Shown here: one piece after another, positions 38,183 through 47,424 of the stretch
How the letters are laid out: the number at the start of each line of letters is the position of its first letter
Position numbering within the stretch: position 1 is the stretch's first letter
NCBI RefSeq assembly: GCF_000807775.2
Contig: NZ_CP047385.1
Location: 3,906,001 to 3,970,000, forward strand
DNA length: 64,000 bases
Direction: 5' to 3'
Origin: Pandoraea fibrosis
GTDB lineage: Bacteria; Pseudomonadota; Gammaproteobacteria; Burkholderiales; Burkholderiaceae
Notes under the pieces: generated by a model
What the model saw: the letters and a program-made list of their open reading frames with translations, nothing else
Database searches by the model: none
What the model was told of the DNA's origin: nothing
Translations under genes and position numbers: made by a program

Positions 38183-39760
38183 TCAGCTTTCCAGCCCCAG
38201 TTCCTGAATCTTGCGCGTAATGGTATTGCGGCCGATGCCAAGACGGCTCGCCGCTTCGACTTTGCGTCCGCGAGTGAAATCGAGCGCCTCGTTGATCAGG
38301 GCCGTCTCGAAACGGCGCGTCAACTGGTCCATGACGTCGGGCGACGCCGAGCGCAGCAAACGTGCCACTTCACGACGCAGAATCGGCTCCCAGCTCTCGG
38401 CCCCCGCCGCGTCCGACGCGCCAGGCATACCGGCCACCGCCGGCGCACCATTGATGCCCGGCGCTGCGCCTGCGGCCGCAGGCCCTGTGCCCACGCCACC
38501 GTACCCCGTAGCGCCCGCAGGCACCGATGCTGCGGCAGCGGAAGCCGATGCCGCCGCATACGCAGGCGCAGTTGCAGGTGCCCCGGTGCCCGTCATCGAC
38601 GTGGGTGTCAGCGTCTGGAACTCCGGCGGCAGATCCTTGATTTCGACCGTTTGCGCCGGCGCCATGACCGTCAGCCAATTACTCAGATTTTCCAGTTGTC
38701 GCACATTGCCCGGAAACGGGAAGCGCGTCAGATGCACCAGTGCCGCTTCGCTGATGCGCTTCGTCTCGACACCCAGTTCGCGCGCGCTCTTCTGCAGGAA
38801 GTGACGTACCAGCAGCGGAATGTCCTCGTTACGCTCGCGCAACGACGGCAAACGCAGCCGAATCACGTTCAGACGGTGATACAGGTCCTCGCGGAACAGC
38901 CCCTGGCGCACACGGTCTTCCAGGTTCTGGTGGGTCGCCGCGATCACGCGGACATTCGCCTTGATCGGGCTATGCCCCCCTACCCGGTAGTAATTGCCGT
39001 CCGAAAGCACGCGCAGCAAACGCGTCTGCAAGTCCAACGGCATGTCGCCGATTTCATCGAGGAACAGCGTACCGCTCTCGGCCTGTTCAAAGCGTCCGCG
39101 CCGCGTGGATTGCGCGCCGGTGAACGCACCGCGCTCGTGACCGAACAATTCGGATTCCAGCAGATCCTTCGGAATCGCTGCCGTATTGAGCGCGATGAAC
39201 GGCCCGGAAGCCCGCGGCGAATGCCGATGCAGCGCACGCGCAACCAGTTCCTTGCCCGACCCCGACTCGCCGGTGATAAGCACGGTCGCGCTCGAATGCG
39301 ACAGACGGCCGATGGCACGGAACACGTCCTGCATCGCACTGGCCTGCCCAAGAATCTCGGGTTCCTCGGTGATGCGCTCGTCGTCCGTCGCCTCGCGCAA
39401 GCTCTCCTCAACGGCACGCAGAATCAGTTCGACCGCGCGATCCACGTCGAACGGCTTGGCCAGATATTCGAACGCGCCGCCCTGAAAGGCTGCGACTGCG
39501 CTATCGAGATCCGAGAAGGCGGTCATGATGATGACCGGCAATCCGGGATGCCGCTGCTTGGCCATTTGCAGCAGTTCGAGCCCGGAGCCGCCCGCCATGC
39601 GGATGTCCGAGACCAGCACCTGCGGCGAGTCGTGTTCGAGCGCCGCGCTGGCTTCGCGCGGGCCGGTAAAGCTGCGCACCGGCAGGTTGGCACGCGAGAG
39701 CGCCTTTTCCAGGACCCATCGAATCGATTGGTCGTCGTCTACTATCCAGATCGGCTTCAT
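38183..39760 (-). CDS. glnG: Nitrogen regulation response regulator NtrC (NRI)
   Basis: A sigma-54 activator of nitrogen-assimilation genes, 525 residues. The receiver has phospho-acceptor D52 ([17 protein letters not shown]). The AAA+ domain shows Walker A GESGSGKE, the sigma-54 loop [10 protein letters not shown] and Walker [13 protein letters not shown]. The C-terminal Fis-type HTH is [20 protein letters not shown]. Between the AAA+ and HTH domains lies an unusual 75-80-residue Ala/Gly/Pro/Ser-rich linker, longer than in classical NtrC. It lies 62 bases downstream of ntrB in the glnA-ntrB-ntrC order. Confidence 0.96.
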   Translation of the reverse strand: MKPIWIVDDDQSIRWVLEKALSRANLPVRSFTGPREASAALEHDSPQVLVSDIRMAGGSGLELLQMAKQRHPGLPVIIMTAFSDLDSAVAAFQGGAFEYLAKPFDVDRAVELILRAVEESLREATDDERITEEPEILGQASAMQDVFRAIGRLSHSSATVLITGESGSGKELVARALHRHSPRASGPFIALNTAAIPKDLLESELFGHERGAFTGAQSTRRGRFEQAESGTLFLDEIGDMPLDLQTRLLRVLSDGNYYRVGGHSPIKANVRVIAATHQNLEDRVRQGLFREDLYHRLNVIRLRLPSLRERNEDIPLLVRHFLQKSARELGVETKRISEAALVHLTRFPFPGNVRQLENLSNWLTVMAPAQTVEIKDLPPEFQTLTPTSMTGTGAPATAPAYAAASASAAAASVPAGATGYGGVGTGPAAAGAAPGINGAPAVAGMPGASDAAGAESWEPILRREVARLLRSASPDVMDQLTRRFETALINEALDFTRGRKVEAASRLGIGRNTITRKIQELGLES

Positions 39761-39822
39761 TGTTCACCGTGTAACGTCTATGCCCGGCCGCAGGTGCTAC
39801 GGCCGACGGCGTGAGGGCCGCA

Positions 39823-41070
39823 TCAGCCCAGGGGCAGCAGGATTCGGAAATCCGTCCGTCCGGGCCGGCTTTCGCATTCGATCAGACCATCGTGGCGCTG
39901 CACGAACGATTGCGCCAGGGTGAGTCCAAGACCACTTCCGCCATCGCGCCCGGAGACGAGCGGATAGAAGATTCGGTCACGAATGTCGGCAGGAATGCCA
40001 GGCCCGTTATCGATCACATGCAATTCCAATGCCAGCTTGTGCAATCGCTTGGCAATCGTGATCTTTCGCGCCACTCGCGTGCGCAATTCGATGCGTGCAT
40101 CGCCGCGCGCGATCTGCTCGCGCAGCGCTTCGGCACCATTGCGCACAATGTTGAGCAGCGCCTGAATGAGTTGCTCCTTGTCGCCGCGAAAATCCGGCAG
40201 GCTCACGTCGTAGTCACGCTCGATCGACAAGCCTTGCGGAAACTCGGCGAGCACCACGGAACGCACGCGCTCACACACCTCGTGGATGTTCACGTCCGTG
40301 GCGATATAGGGGTGGCGATGAGGTTCGAGCAAGCGGTCAACCAGCGTTTGCAGCCTGTCGGACTCCTTGATAATGACCTGCGTGTACTCGCGCAGCTCAC
40401 GCTGATCCAGCTCGAACTCCAGCAACTGCGCCGCGCCGCGAATCCCGCCCAGCGGGTTCTTGATCTCGTGCGCCAGATTGCGGATGAGCTGCTTGTTCAT
40501 CAACGCCTGATCGATGATGCGTTCTTCCCGCTCGTTCTTGATCTTCTGCTCGTTCTCGATCAGTTCGACGATCACGAAGTCGGGCGCCGCTTCCGGCGCA
40601 GCCACGATCGCGTGCGTATGCAATGGCTCCTGTGCGGTGCGTTCAAGCACCAGATCGAGGCGTGTTGTCTGAAAGTGGTTGGCGATGAGATCGGCCAGCG
40701 TCGAGGCCAGCACTTCACCATTGGTGAAGACATCGTTCCACGTCATCTGCGACAGCGAACGACGCGAGAGTGCAAGCAGCGCCTCCGCCGCCGGATTGGC
40801 GAACACCACGCGCAGCGTGTGCTTCTCGAGCACCAGCAGCACGGTCGGCAGCGCTTCGAGACCCGGCAGGATACCGGTCACGGCGAGCTTCGCCTCCCAG
40901 GGCTCAATGCTCGTGTGCAGCGCCGACATATGACCGGACAATGCGGCTGCGTCAGTGGTCATTTCGGTAGCATGGTTGTCGTCATCGGCGACGGCGTGCG
41001 AGGCACGCTTCGTCTGCCCTTTCGCACCAGCGCGGACACTTTTCATCAAGGATCGAGGCGATAGATTCAT
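39823..41070 (-). CDS. glnL: Nitrogen regulation sensor kinase/phosphatase NtrB (NRII)
   Basis: A soluble histidine kinase/phosphatase controlled by PII, acting on NtrC. The 415-residue product contains a PAS domain (LVLEKHTLRVVFANPAAEAL), an H-box with the autophosphorylated His (NLAHEIKNPLGGIRGAAQLL), and an ATPase domain with N-box and G-box motifs (RNGAEALRE, DNGPGIP, GGSGLGLTLAQ). The true start may be 41046 (MKSVRAG) or a later ATG instead of 41070; the N-terminal leader is basic and variable. It overlaps no neighbour and lies downstream of glnA. Confidence 0.95.
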   Translation of the reverse strand: MNLSPRSLMKSVRAGAKGQTKRASHAVADDDNHATEMTTDAAALSGHMSALHTSIEPWEAKLAVTGILPGLEALPTVLLVLEKHTLRVVFANPAAEALLALSRRSLSQMTWNDVFTNGEVLASTLADLIANHFQTTRLDLVLERTAQEPLHTHAIVAAPEAAPDFVIVELIENEQKIKNEREERIIDQALMNKQLIRNLAHEIKNPLGGIRGAAQLLEFELDQRELREYTQVIIKESDRLQTLVDRLLEPHRHPYIATDVNIHEVCERVRSVVLAEFPQGLSIERDYDVSLPDFRGDKEQLIQALLNIVRNGAEALREQIARGDARIELRTRVARKITIAKRLHKLALELHVIDNGPGIPADIRDRIFYPLVSGRDGGSGLGLTLAQSFVQRHDGLIECESRPGRTDFRILLPLG

Positions 41071-41203
41071 GACTGGCTACGAGGTGAAGGCGCGCTGCGG
41101 ATAAAAAAGGGGGACGGCCGCGGCCATCCCCCTTGCTTGTCGAGCATGACGGTCGGCCGCTGGCGTTCCGTCATGCCGGCGCATTCCCTGCGCAGCGATT
41201 CGA

Positions 41204-42619
41204 TTACAGCGAGTAGTACAGTTCGAACTCGAGCGGGTGCGTGGTCATTGCCACGCGACGTGCTTCTTCCGTCTTGAGTGCGATGTACGAATCGAGCATG
41301 CCGTCCGTGAACACGCCACCACGGGTCAGGAACTCGCGGTCTTCGTTCAGGTACTCCAGCGCCTGTTCGAGGCTCGAGCACACGGTCGGGATCTTTGCAT
41401 CCTCTTCCGGCGGCAGGTCGTACAGGTTCTTGTCGGCAGCTTCGCCCGGGTGGATCTTGTTCTGCACGCCATCCAGACCAGCCATCAGCATCGCCGAGAA
41501 AGCCAGGTACGGGTTGGCCATCGGGTCCGGGAAGCGCGCTTCGATGCGGCGGCCCTTCGGGTTGGCGACGTACGGGATACGGATCGAGGCCGAACGGTTA
41601 CGGGCCGAGTAGGCCAGCTTCACCGGGGCTTCGAAGTGCGGCACGAGACGCTTGTACGAGTTCGTCGACGGGTTCGTGATGGCGTTCAGCGCGCGAGCGT
41701 GCTTGATGATGCCGCCGATGTAGTACAGAGCGAATTCCGACAGACCGCCGTAGCCGTTACCGGCGAACAGGTTCTGACCATCCTTCCAGACCGACTGGTG
41801 GATGTGCATGCCCGAGCCGTTGTCGCCCACGATCGGCTTCGGCATGAACGTGGCCGTCTTGCCGTAGCTGTGTGCCACGTTGTGCACGACGTACTTCAGG
41901 ATTTGCGTCCAGTCGGCGCGCTCGACCAGCGTCGAGAACTTCGTGCCGATTTCGTTCTGGCCCTGACCTGCGACTTCGTGGTGGTGCACTTCGACCGGCA
42001 CGCCCAGTTGTTCGAGCAACAGGCACATTTCCGAGCGCATGTCCTGGAACGTGTCGACCGGTGCGACCGGGAAGTAGCCGCCCTTCGTGCCCGGACGGTG
42101 GCCGGTGTTGCCGCCTTCGAAGTCCTTCGACGACGACCACGGCGCTTCTTCCGAGTTCACGCGAACGAACGTGCCCGACATGTCCGTGCTCCACTGGACC
42201 GAGTCGAAGATGAAGAATTCCGGCTCCGGACCGAAGAAGGCGGTGTCGCCCAGGCCCGTGCTCTTCAGATAGGCTTCAGCGCGCTTGGCGATGGAGCGCG
42301 GATCGCGGTCGTAACCCTTGCCGTCGGCCGGCTCGATCACGTCGCAGGTCAGCACCAGCGTGCTTTCTTCGTAGAACGGGTCGATATAGGCAGTGTTGGG
42401 GTCCGGCACCAGCAGCATGTCCGAGGCTTCGATGCCCTTCCAGCCGGCGATCGACGAACCGTCGAAAGCGTGACCGCTTTCGAACTTGTCGGCGTCGAAG
42501 TGCGACACCGGCACCGAGACGTGTTGTTCCTTGCCGCGCGTGTCGGTAAAGCGGAAGTCAACGAACTTGACGTCTTCTTCCTTGACCAGGTTAATCACAT
42601 CTGCCACAGATTTGCTCAT
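41204..42619 (-). CDS. glnA: Glutamine synthetase, type I
   Basis: This enzyme makes glutamine from glutamate, ammonia and ATP. The 471-residue length is the classic GSI length. Signatures are [31 protein letters not shown], the ATP motif [19 protein letters not shown], and the adenylylation Tyr in [10 protein letters not shown], typical of GSI-beta. ATG 42619 ([16 protein letters not shown]) is used over the upstream in-frame ATG 42640. It is transcribed from a sigma-54 promoter about 100 bases upstream and followed by ntrB and ntrC. Confidence 0.97.
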   Translation of the reverse strand: MSKSVADVINLVKEEDVKFVDFRFTDTRGKEQHVSVPVSHFDADKFESGHAFDGSSIAGWKGIEASDMLLVPDPNTAYIDPFYEESTLVLTCDVIEPADGKGYDRDPRSIAKRAEAYLKSTGLGDTAFFGPEPEFFIFDSVQWSTDMSGTFVRVNSEEAPWSSSKDFEGGNTGHRPGTKGGYFPVAPVDTFQDMRSEMCLLLEQLGVPVEVHHHEVAGQGQNEIGTKFSTLVERADWTQILKYVVHNVAHSYGKTATFMPKPIVGDNGSGMHIHQSVWKDGQNLFAGNGYGGLSEFALYYIGGIIKHARALNAITNPSTNSYKRLVPHFEAPVKLAYSARNRSASIRIPYVANPKGRRIEARFPDPMANPYLAFSAMLMAGLDGVQNKIHPGEAADKNLYDLPPEEDAKIPTVCSSLEQALEYLNEDREFLTRGGVFTDGMLDSYIALKTEEARRVAMTTHPLEFELYYSL

Positions 42620-42716
42620 GCTATCTCCCGAAAGATTCAATCTGGCGCTGCCGGCGCTTATCGCCCGCGTCGCCGCACCCTCTTAACGAACTCCGTGTTC
42701 GGATTCGCCTGAGTAA

Positions 42717-42733
42717 AGCAGGAAGCGTGCCAA
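42717..42733 (-). promoter_or_regulatory. sigma-54 promoter of glnA
   Basis: On the minus strand the sequence TTGGCACGCTTCCTGCT fits the sigma-54 consensus YTGGCACG-N4-TTGCW, with one mismatch in the second element (CTGCT). It ends about 98 bases before the glnA ATG. Confidence 0.75.
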
Positions 42734-42892
42734 CGCCCTGCCAACGCCCCTCTCCTCGCTCTCGCCCTCTGATTTCTAAGGAAATAATCGATTCTGGTGC
42801 GTCCAGCCTCGAATTCCCGCTCATGGGCCCAAATTCTCCATTCCGGTGCAACAAACCCCAAAAATGACCGCTGTTGGTGCATTTGGCGATTA

Positions 42893-42909
42893 TGCACCTT
42901 TTCGGTGCT
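42893..42909. promoter_or_regulatory. predicted NtrC enhancer site upstream of glnA
   Basis: TGCACCTTTTCGGTGCT matches the NtrC dyad TGCACYWWWWTGGTGCA closely and lies about 160 bases upstream of the sigma-54 promoter. Further TGCACC/GGTGCA half-sites occur at 42855-42960, consistent with several NtrC dimers. These account for much of the 493-base region between glnA and the rhodanese gene. Confidence 0.7.
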
Positions 42910-43112
42910 CACGGACGAATGCCGCGAACCGAAGTTGTGCACCCCGATGCACCGTCCTAAAGCACCATGTCATGTCATGCACGGGCCCGCCTTCAATCAA
43001 TCAACGCTGCATCCGGCCCGCCTCGCCGATGTCCCATGTCACCTAAAGCGCATCTCGCACGAAGTGCACGCTAGAATGAAGGACAACCATCGACTAACGA
43101 GATCACAGCAAT

Positions 43113-43580
43113 ATGACAAGCGCCAAAGCCATTCTCGATCAAGCCATCCAACGTCGCGCCACCGGCCAGCTCGCCTACGCTGGCGCCGTCACGCCGGAAG
43201 AAGCCCTGGCGCTCCTTAACGCCGATGCCAACGTTCGCCTGATCGACGTGCGCACACGCGCCGAACTCGATTGGGTCGGCCGCCCGCAAGTGCCCGATGG
43301 CCAATACGCCAATGTCGAATGGGTGCGTTACCCCGGGGGCGTGCCCAACGAGCACTTTCTCGAGCAACTCGCCTCGCAAACGCCTGACAAGACCACGCCG
43401 CTACTGTTCCTGTGCCGCAGCGCGGCCCGCTCGAAAGCGGCGGCGAAAGTCGCCTTCGAGGCAGGTTATACGCAGTCGTTCGACATCCTGGAAGGCTTCG
43501 AAGGTGACAAGGACAGCGAAGGCCACCGCAAACATGTGAGCGGCTGGTGCTTCCGCGGCCTTCCCTGGCTCGGTGCCTGA
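43113..43580 (+). CDS. Rhodanese-like domain protein
   Basis: A 155-residue single-domain rhodanese-family protein. It contains VRLIDVRTRAELDWVGRPQV and the active-site loop LLFLCRSAARSKAAA with the catalytic Cys. This type generally transfers sulfane sulfur or acts as a thiol carrier; no partner operon is evident. The ATG at 43113 is preceded by a purine-rich AGATCACAGC. Cytoplasmic. Confidence 0.9.
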   Translation: MTSAKAILDQAIQRRATGQLAYAGAVTPEEALALLNADANVRLIDVRTRAELDWVGRPQVPDGQYANVEWVRYPGGVPNEHFLEQLASQTPDKTTPLLFLCRSAARSKAAAKVAFEAGYTQSFDILEGFEGDKDSEGHRKHVSGWCFRGLPWLGA

Positions 43581-43629
43581 GCCGCTTTTCAGACAACGCT
43601 GATCGTCATCAACGCGAGGAGACGCCGAG

Positions 43630-44247
43630 ATGGATTGGACTCACTTGCTGACTTTCGCCCTCGCCCTGTTCGTGGGCGCAGGCACCCCGGGACCCGGTAT
43701 CGCGGCCATCGTTGCACGCGTTCTCGGGCGCGGCATGCAGGGGGCGATTGCCTTCTCGGCGGGCGTGGCAATCGGCGACGTGGTCTGGCTCACGCTGGCC
43801 GTGCTCGGCGTGGCCGCACTGGCGCATACGTTCTCGGGCATCTTCCTGGCGATCAAATACTTGGGCGCCGCATACCTGCTCTATCTCGCATGGAAGATGT
43901 GGCATGCGCCGGCCATCGCCCCGACGGAGCCGATGACGGACGCGCCCCGCGAAAAATCGTGGCGACTGTTTCTCGGCGGCCTGTCCGTCACGATGGGCAA
44001 CCCGAAGGTCGTGGTGTTCTACTTCGCCCTGCTGCCCAACCTGCTCGACCTTCAGAAAGTCACGGCGCTCGGCTATATCGAAGTCGTGGGTGTCACGCTG
44101 ACTGTGCTCTCGATCGTGTTCGGCAGCTACATCGTGCTCGCCGCTCGCGCACGTCGACTGCTCAGTTCGGCACGCGCCGTGAAGCGCCTGAATCGTGCGA
44201 CCGGCACCGTCATGGCCGGCGCGGCAGTCGCCATCGCCACACGCTGA
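43630..44247 (+). CDS. LysE/RhtB-family amino-acid exporter
   Basis: A 205-residue inner-membrane protein with about six hydrophobic segments. The RhtB-type N-terminus is FALALFVGAGTPGPGIAAIVARV, in which the GxxxPGP motif is the family signature. Members export amino acids such as homoserine, threonine or lysine. It follows the rhodanese gene after 49 bases and is followed by a good terminator. Substrate unknown. Confidence 0.9.
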   Translation: MDWTHLLTFALALFVGAGTPGPGIAAIVARVLGRGMQGAIAFSAGVAIGDVVWLTLAVLGVAALAHTFSGIFLAIKYLGAAYLLYLAWKMWHAPAIAPTEPMTDAPREKSWRLFLGGLSVTMGNPKVVVFYFALLPNLLDLQKVTALGYIEVVGVTLTVLSIVFGSYIVLAARARRLLSSARAVKRLNRATGTVMAGAAVAIATR

Positions 44248-44277
44248 GCGTCATCCCCGTCTTTCCCGCAACATCGC

Positions 44278-44304
44278 AAACGCCACCCCTCGGGTGGCGT
44301 TTTT
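44278..44304 (+). terminator. rho-independent terminator after LysE gene
   Basis: Stem CGCCACCC (44281-44288), loop CTC and GGGTGGCG (44292-44299) are followed by five T residues. Confidence 0.9.
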
Positions 44305-44496
44305 GCTTCGCGAGCCCCTCGCGCATTGTTGCGAATCCCGTAAGTATTTATTCCCTTTATTGCCGTTTTTCTGCGATAGCCAGACGCTTAGACTCTGTTC
44401 ACGGTCGCACACAACGCATACCGCGTCGTCACAAACGCCACGCCGGTACCGATGCATTGCGCGCCCCCGCAGCACAGAAGAACAGGAGTTATCGTC

Positions 44497-44829
44497 ATGA
44501 ATCGCAAGCTCATCGCCTCTGCCCTAATGTCAGCCGTCATGGCCACCGCAGCCGGCACCGCCTTCGCACAAAGCGCCCGCACCAGCGACGCGTATCCGGA
44601 AGGCTCCCAATTCGCCTAGGTCACGCAAACGTCGCAAGTCACGCGCGAGCAAGTTCGCCAGGAACTGGCCGACGCACGCGCTCAGGGTCTGATCCCGCAG
44701 AACGATTACGAGTATCCGGTCCTCAATTCGCTGTCGCAGAGCAACGCGCCAGGCAAGACGCGCGCTCAGGTGTACGAAGAACTCGTGCGCGCGCGCCAGA
44801 ACGGCGAGATGAAGTACTCGAACCCGTAA
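44497..44829 (+). pseudogene. DUF4148-type exported protein interrupted by amber stop
   Basis: From ATG 44497 the frame reads a signal peptide (MNRKLIASALMSAVMATAAG) and the start of a mature protein, then reaches TAG at 44617-44619 (codon 41). The frame continues cleanly for 69 more sense codons, including the DUF4148 patterns VTREQVRQELADARAQGLIP and TRAQVYEELVRARQNGEMKY, to TAA at 44827. A single C-to-T change of CAG to TAG explains it. Small DUF4148 proteins are common periplasmic proteins of unknown role in Burkholderiaceae. Readthrough or a sequencing error are alternatives. Confidence 0.8.
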
Positions 44830-45148
44830 GACGTCACATCGCACACGCTCTCATCCGGACACCGGCCGTCGCCCGCACCGAGTGGTTGCAGATGACGCCG
44901 GACTGACCGTCCCTCGTCGTGTTGCCGTACCCCGGCAGCACGACGTGACGCACACAGGCGGGACGGCATCGCCTGCCTGTGTTGCGTCACCTCGTATTGT
45001 CCCGCCGGCAGGCGCGCGCCCACGCCTTACCGGGCGAACCGTCATGCCCCCGACCAGTTCTCTTCCCCTCTGGTCCGGCAAGCACCGACGGCTCCCCACG
45101 GGCGCATCTCCTGTCGCCATGCGTTCCCCGTTATCGCATGGGACCTTC
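44830..45148. other. intergenic stretch without clear genes
   Basis: The start of a 415-base gap. I see only degenerate inverted repeats (GGCGGGAC and CCGCCGGCAGG phrases) and no convincing coding frame. Confidence 0.5.
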
Positions 45149-45180
45149 GCCCGCCCCCCGCCCAGGGAGCGGGCTTTTTT
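45149..45180 (+). terminator. weak terminator-like hairpin
   Basis: GC-rich inverted halves (GCCCGC and GCGGGC, 45149-45174) are followed by six T residues. The stem is short and the loop long, so this is modest evidence. Confidence 0.5.
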
Positions 45181-45244
45181 CGTGTGCGGCGCAAGGTGCG
45201 TGCTACCATGCAGCCGTTTCAATTTGCATAGACAGGATCATCCG

Positions 45245-45484
45245 GTGAGTCAGATCGAATTCGATATCGAATGGACCGAGCGCGCGGCAAAGAAGGCCGA
45301 AAAGCTCGTCCCCAAGGGCACTCCTCTCGCGTTGCCGCCGATCGAATGCATGCCGGCCGAAGGCGACGTGCTGTTCCTCGGTCAGGGCGACAAGAAGCAA
45401 CCGTTTATCGTGGTGGAGCGTCAGTATCATCACGAAGGCGAAGACGCGTGGACGATCGTCCTGATTCTCGACCTGCCCGAATAA
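45245..45484 (+). CDS. Small hypothetical protein (GTG start)
   Basis: A 79-residue soluble protein from GTG 45245, VSQIEFDIEWTERAAKKAEK, with acidic patches and YHHEGEDAWTIVLILDL near the end. A longer frame from 44882 also exists but its upstream part covers the intergenic hairpins. No known motif. Moderate confidence that it is real: the compact hydrophobic C-terminus and the clean frame argue for a gene. Confidence 0.55.
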   Translation: MSQIEFDIEWTERAAKKAEKLVPKGTPLALPPIECMPAEGDVLFLGQGDKKQPFIVVERQYHHEGEDAWTIVLILDLPE

Positions 45485-45658
45485 CGTTGATGTCCATTCG
45501 CGACGTTCGACTCGACTGAATCGGACAGATCGCAATACAACAACGCACGGCGCAGCCACTGGGGAAATCCCGGTTGTCGCGCCGCTTTGCTTGGAACGGT
45601 CCGCTTTCTATACTGGAATCGCGTTTTCACTCATGCGATAGCGGCAGGGAGATCGATC

Positions 45659-45844
45659 ATGATCATGCCCCACCTTTCCAACGCCCAACTCGTCAGCATG
45701 TTTGCGATCGCCGTCTTCGGCGCGATCGTCGTGGGTGCCATGCCCTGCAAGGGCGCTATTCGAATGTGCTGGCGCTCGCTGCTCGTGGTTGTCGGCGCGG
45801 TCCTCGCGGTATTGGCGTTTGAGCTGGTTCCGCTGCTCGCCTGA
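45659..45844 (+). CDS. Small two-segment membrane protein
   Basis: 61 residues, MIMPHLSNAQLVSMFAIAVF, with two hydrophobic segments separated by a short basic loop (GAMPCKGAIRMCWRS). The layout and size match the 62-residue protein at 58842. Upstream lies AGGGAGATCG. Function unknown. Confidence 0.65.
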   Translation: MIMPHLSNAQLVSMFAIAVFGAIVVGAMPCKGAIRMCWRSLLVVVGAVLAVLAFELVPLLA

Positions 45845-45875
45845 GACCTTTTTTGCGGATTTTCACCATTTAGGG

Positions 45876-45904
45876 TTGACCCCCTGCGGAAGAGCCGATA
45901 TTAT
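45876..45904 (+). promoter_or_regulatory. sigma-70 promoter of tRNA-Lys cluster
   Basis: TTGACC (45876-45881), a 17-bp spacer and TATTAT (45899-45904) lie 13 bases before the first tRNA-Lys. Confidence 0.85.
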
Positions 45905-45916
45905 CTCGGTCTCGTT

Positions 45917-45992
45917 GGGGCGTTAGCTCAGTTGGTAGAGCAGCGGACTCTTAATCCGTAGGTCGAGTGTTCGAGTCACTCACGCCCCACCA
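45917..45992 (+). tRNA. tRNA-Lys (CTT), copy 1
   Basis: 76 nt with encoded CCA. The acceptor 5' GGGGCG pairs with CGCCCC. The anticodon loop CTCTTAA between CGGA and TCCG gives anticodon CTT. The T arm is GAGTGTTCGAGTCACTC. Confidence 0.97.
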
Positions 45993-46049
45993 AACGAATT
46001 CTGAAAAAGGCTGCGTTGCCGTGCAGCCTTTTTTATTCCCGGTTGCATC

Positions 46050-46125
46050 GGGGCGTTAGCTCAGTTGGTAGAGCAGCGGACTCTTAATCCGTAGGTCGAG
46101 TGTTCGAGTCACTCACGCCCCACCA
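46050..46125 (+). tRNA. tRNA-Lys (CTT), copy 2
   Basis: Identical to copy 1 and separated from it by 57 bases that contain a terminator-like hairpin (GGCTGC/GCAGCC with a T-run). Confidence 0.97.
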
Positions 46126-46180
46126 AAGTCATACAGAAAAGGCAGCATCGCATGCGGTCTTTTTTGTTCCCGGCTGCACC

Positions 46181-46256
46181 GGGGCGTTAGCTCAGTTGGT
46201 AGAGCAGCGGACTCTTAATCCGTAGGTCGAGTGTTCGAGTCACTCACGCCCCACCA
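46181..46256 (+). tRNA. tRNA-Lys (CTT), copy 3
   Basis: Identical to copies 1 and 2, after a 55-base spacer whose hairpin is degraded relative to the first spacer. A perfect 12-bp stem (46265-46276 with 46280-46291) follows. Confidence 0.97.
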
Positions 46257-46264
46257 GATACCCG

Positions 46265-46291
46265 CAAGGGCCGCACATCGTGCGGCCCTTG
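46265..46291 (+). terminator. hairpin ending the tRNA-Lys transcript
   Basis: CAAGGGCCGCAC, loop ATC and GTGCGGCCCTTG form a perfect 12-bp stem. The T-run after it is weak (TCGTTT), so the terminator role rests on position. Confidence 0.7.
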
Positions 46292-46496
46292 TCGTTTCTG
46301 CCCCGCCCTTGCGCTCTGCGCCGCCGCTTCCGCCATCGACACCCGCTACCCTCACTGCGCCACTTGCCGTTGCGCCTGTCGTCCTATTCCTACAGTCGAT
46401 TCAGTCGTAACCGATAGTGTGCACAGTACAAGCCATCTAAGCTGGATTCATGTCGCTGCGCCGCGCGCGGCGCACACATGCCACAGGAGACTCATC

Positions 46497-46685
46497 ATGA
46501 AAACGGCGAAGTCGATTCTCGTTGTCATCACCGCGCTCGCTATGGGCTCGTCGATCCTCGGCTGCACACTCGGCGGTGCCGCGGCAGGGGGTGTCATCGG
46601 TCACGAGGCCACCGGCGGCAGCACCGCCGGTACCATTGGCGGCGCCGTCGTCGGCGGCGTCATCGGTCACGAACTGGGTAAGTAA
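46497..46685 (+). CDS. Glycine-zipper lipoprotein, OsmB-like
   Basis: 62 residues. The signal MKTAKSILVVITALAMGSSI ends in the lipobox LGC. A Gly/Ala zipper follows (GGAAAGGVIG, GGAVVGGVIGHEL), as in OsmB and RcnB-like outer-membrane lipoproteins. It probably inserts in the outer membrane and responds to osmotic or envelope stress. Start ATG 46497 after AGGAGA. Confidence 0.8.
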   Translation: MKTAKSILVVITALAMGSSILGCTLGGAAAGGVIGHEATGGSTAGTIGGAVVGGVIGHELGK

Positions 46686-46712
46686 TCCCCGTCGCGGACG
46701 CGTGGCTTGCCG

Positions 46713-47075
46713 TCAACGCCCCACGGCATAGAGCGGGGTGTTGACGGCGTAGCCATACAGGATCAGCACTTCGCCTGCGATCGCGTCTCCGGCCGCCCTC
46801 GCCTGCACCTCGCTCGCATAGCGTTTCGCCTGTGCCGTGCACGACACGTAATGTCGCCCGCCCCCCTTTAGCGTGCCGTCGTGACGGCCGACGAACGCCG
46901 CCTGACGCACACTCCAGAGAAAATAACCTTCGCACTTCGCGATCTCCGGCGGACGCCGGACCGTCGCATCCTCCTTCTGCGAGGCTTCTCCCGCCCGGTG
47001 CAACCGCCACTGACGCTTGATCGCCGCATCGGACCAACGTCCCATGCCAATGTCTTTTCCTTTCCCTTTTGCCAT
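46713..47075 (-). CDS. Hypothetical protein
   Basis: 120 residues from ATG 47075 (MAKGKGKDIGMGRWSDAAIK), supported by GGAGGGA upstream on the minus strand. It contains a Cys-rich/aromatic middle (CEGYFLWSVRQAAFVGRHDG) and C-terminal Ala-rich helices. No recognised motif. The 349-base gap upstream to 47425 holds nothing I can identify. Confidence 0.6.
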   Translation of the reverse strand: MAKGKGKDIGMGRWSDAAIKRQWRLHRAGEASQKEDATVRRPPEIAKCEGYFLWSVRQAAFVGRHDGTLKGGGRHYVSCTAQAKRYASEVQARAAGDAIAGEVLILYGYAVNTPLYAVGR

Positions 47076-47424
47076 TGCTCCCTCCTGGAATTTACCCGCG
47101 GCACTGCGCTCGTGGGCACGCCAATAATGGTGAACAATAAAGAGGTGAATGGGGGATGGGGAGTGTCCGATATGCGAGGCCACACCCTGTGACGACGCTT
47201 CCCCGGCGTCGACACTCACAGATCGTCATCCAAAGGACACCAGATAGCGCCCTGCCGCGTCGCGTATGGCCGCAGCACGCGTTATTTCCTGAGGAACATA
47301 GCGCAGCGTCCACGCGACGATATCGAAATGCACACTGCGCGAGGCGTTCTCATTGTCTACACTGAAAGTCTCGTTCTCATCGCATGCGGGTTCGTGCGTC
47401 GCCACGACATCCGCATGATCGGGT

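Noticed and set aside
37082..39814. 910-residue plus-strand frame opposite rfbD and ntrC
   Set aside because: Spans two convincing minus-strand genes; composition is that of antisense Arg/His-rich sequence.
43635..44906. 423-residue plus-strand frame over the LysE gene
   Set aside because: Out-of-frame reading of the LysE-type gene and the DUF4148 pseudogene; the RhtB motif is only in the other frame.
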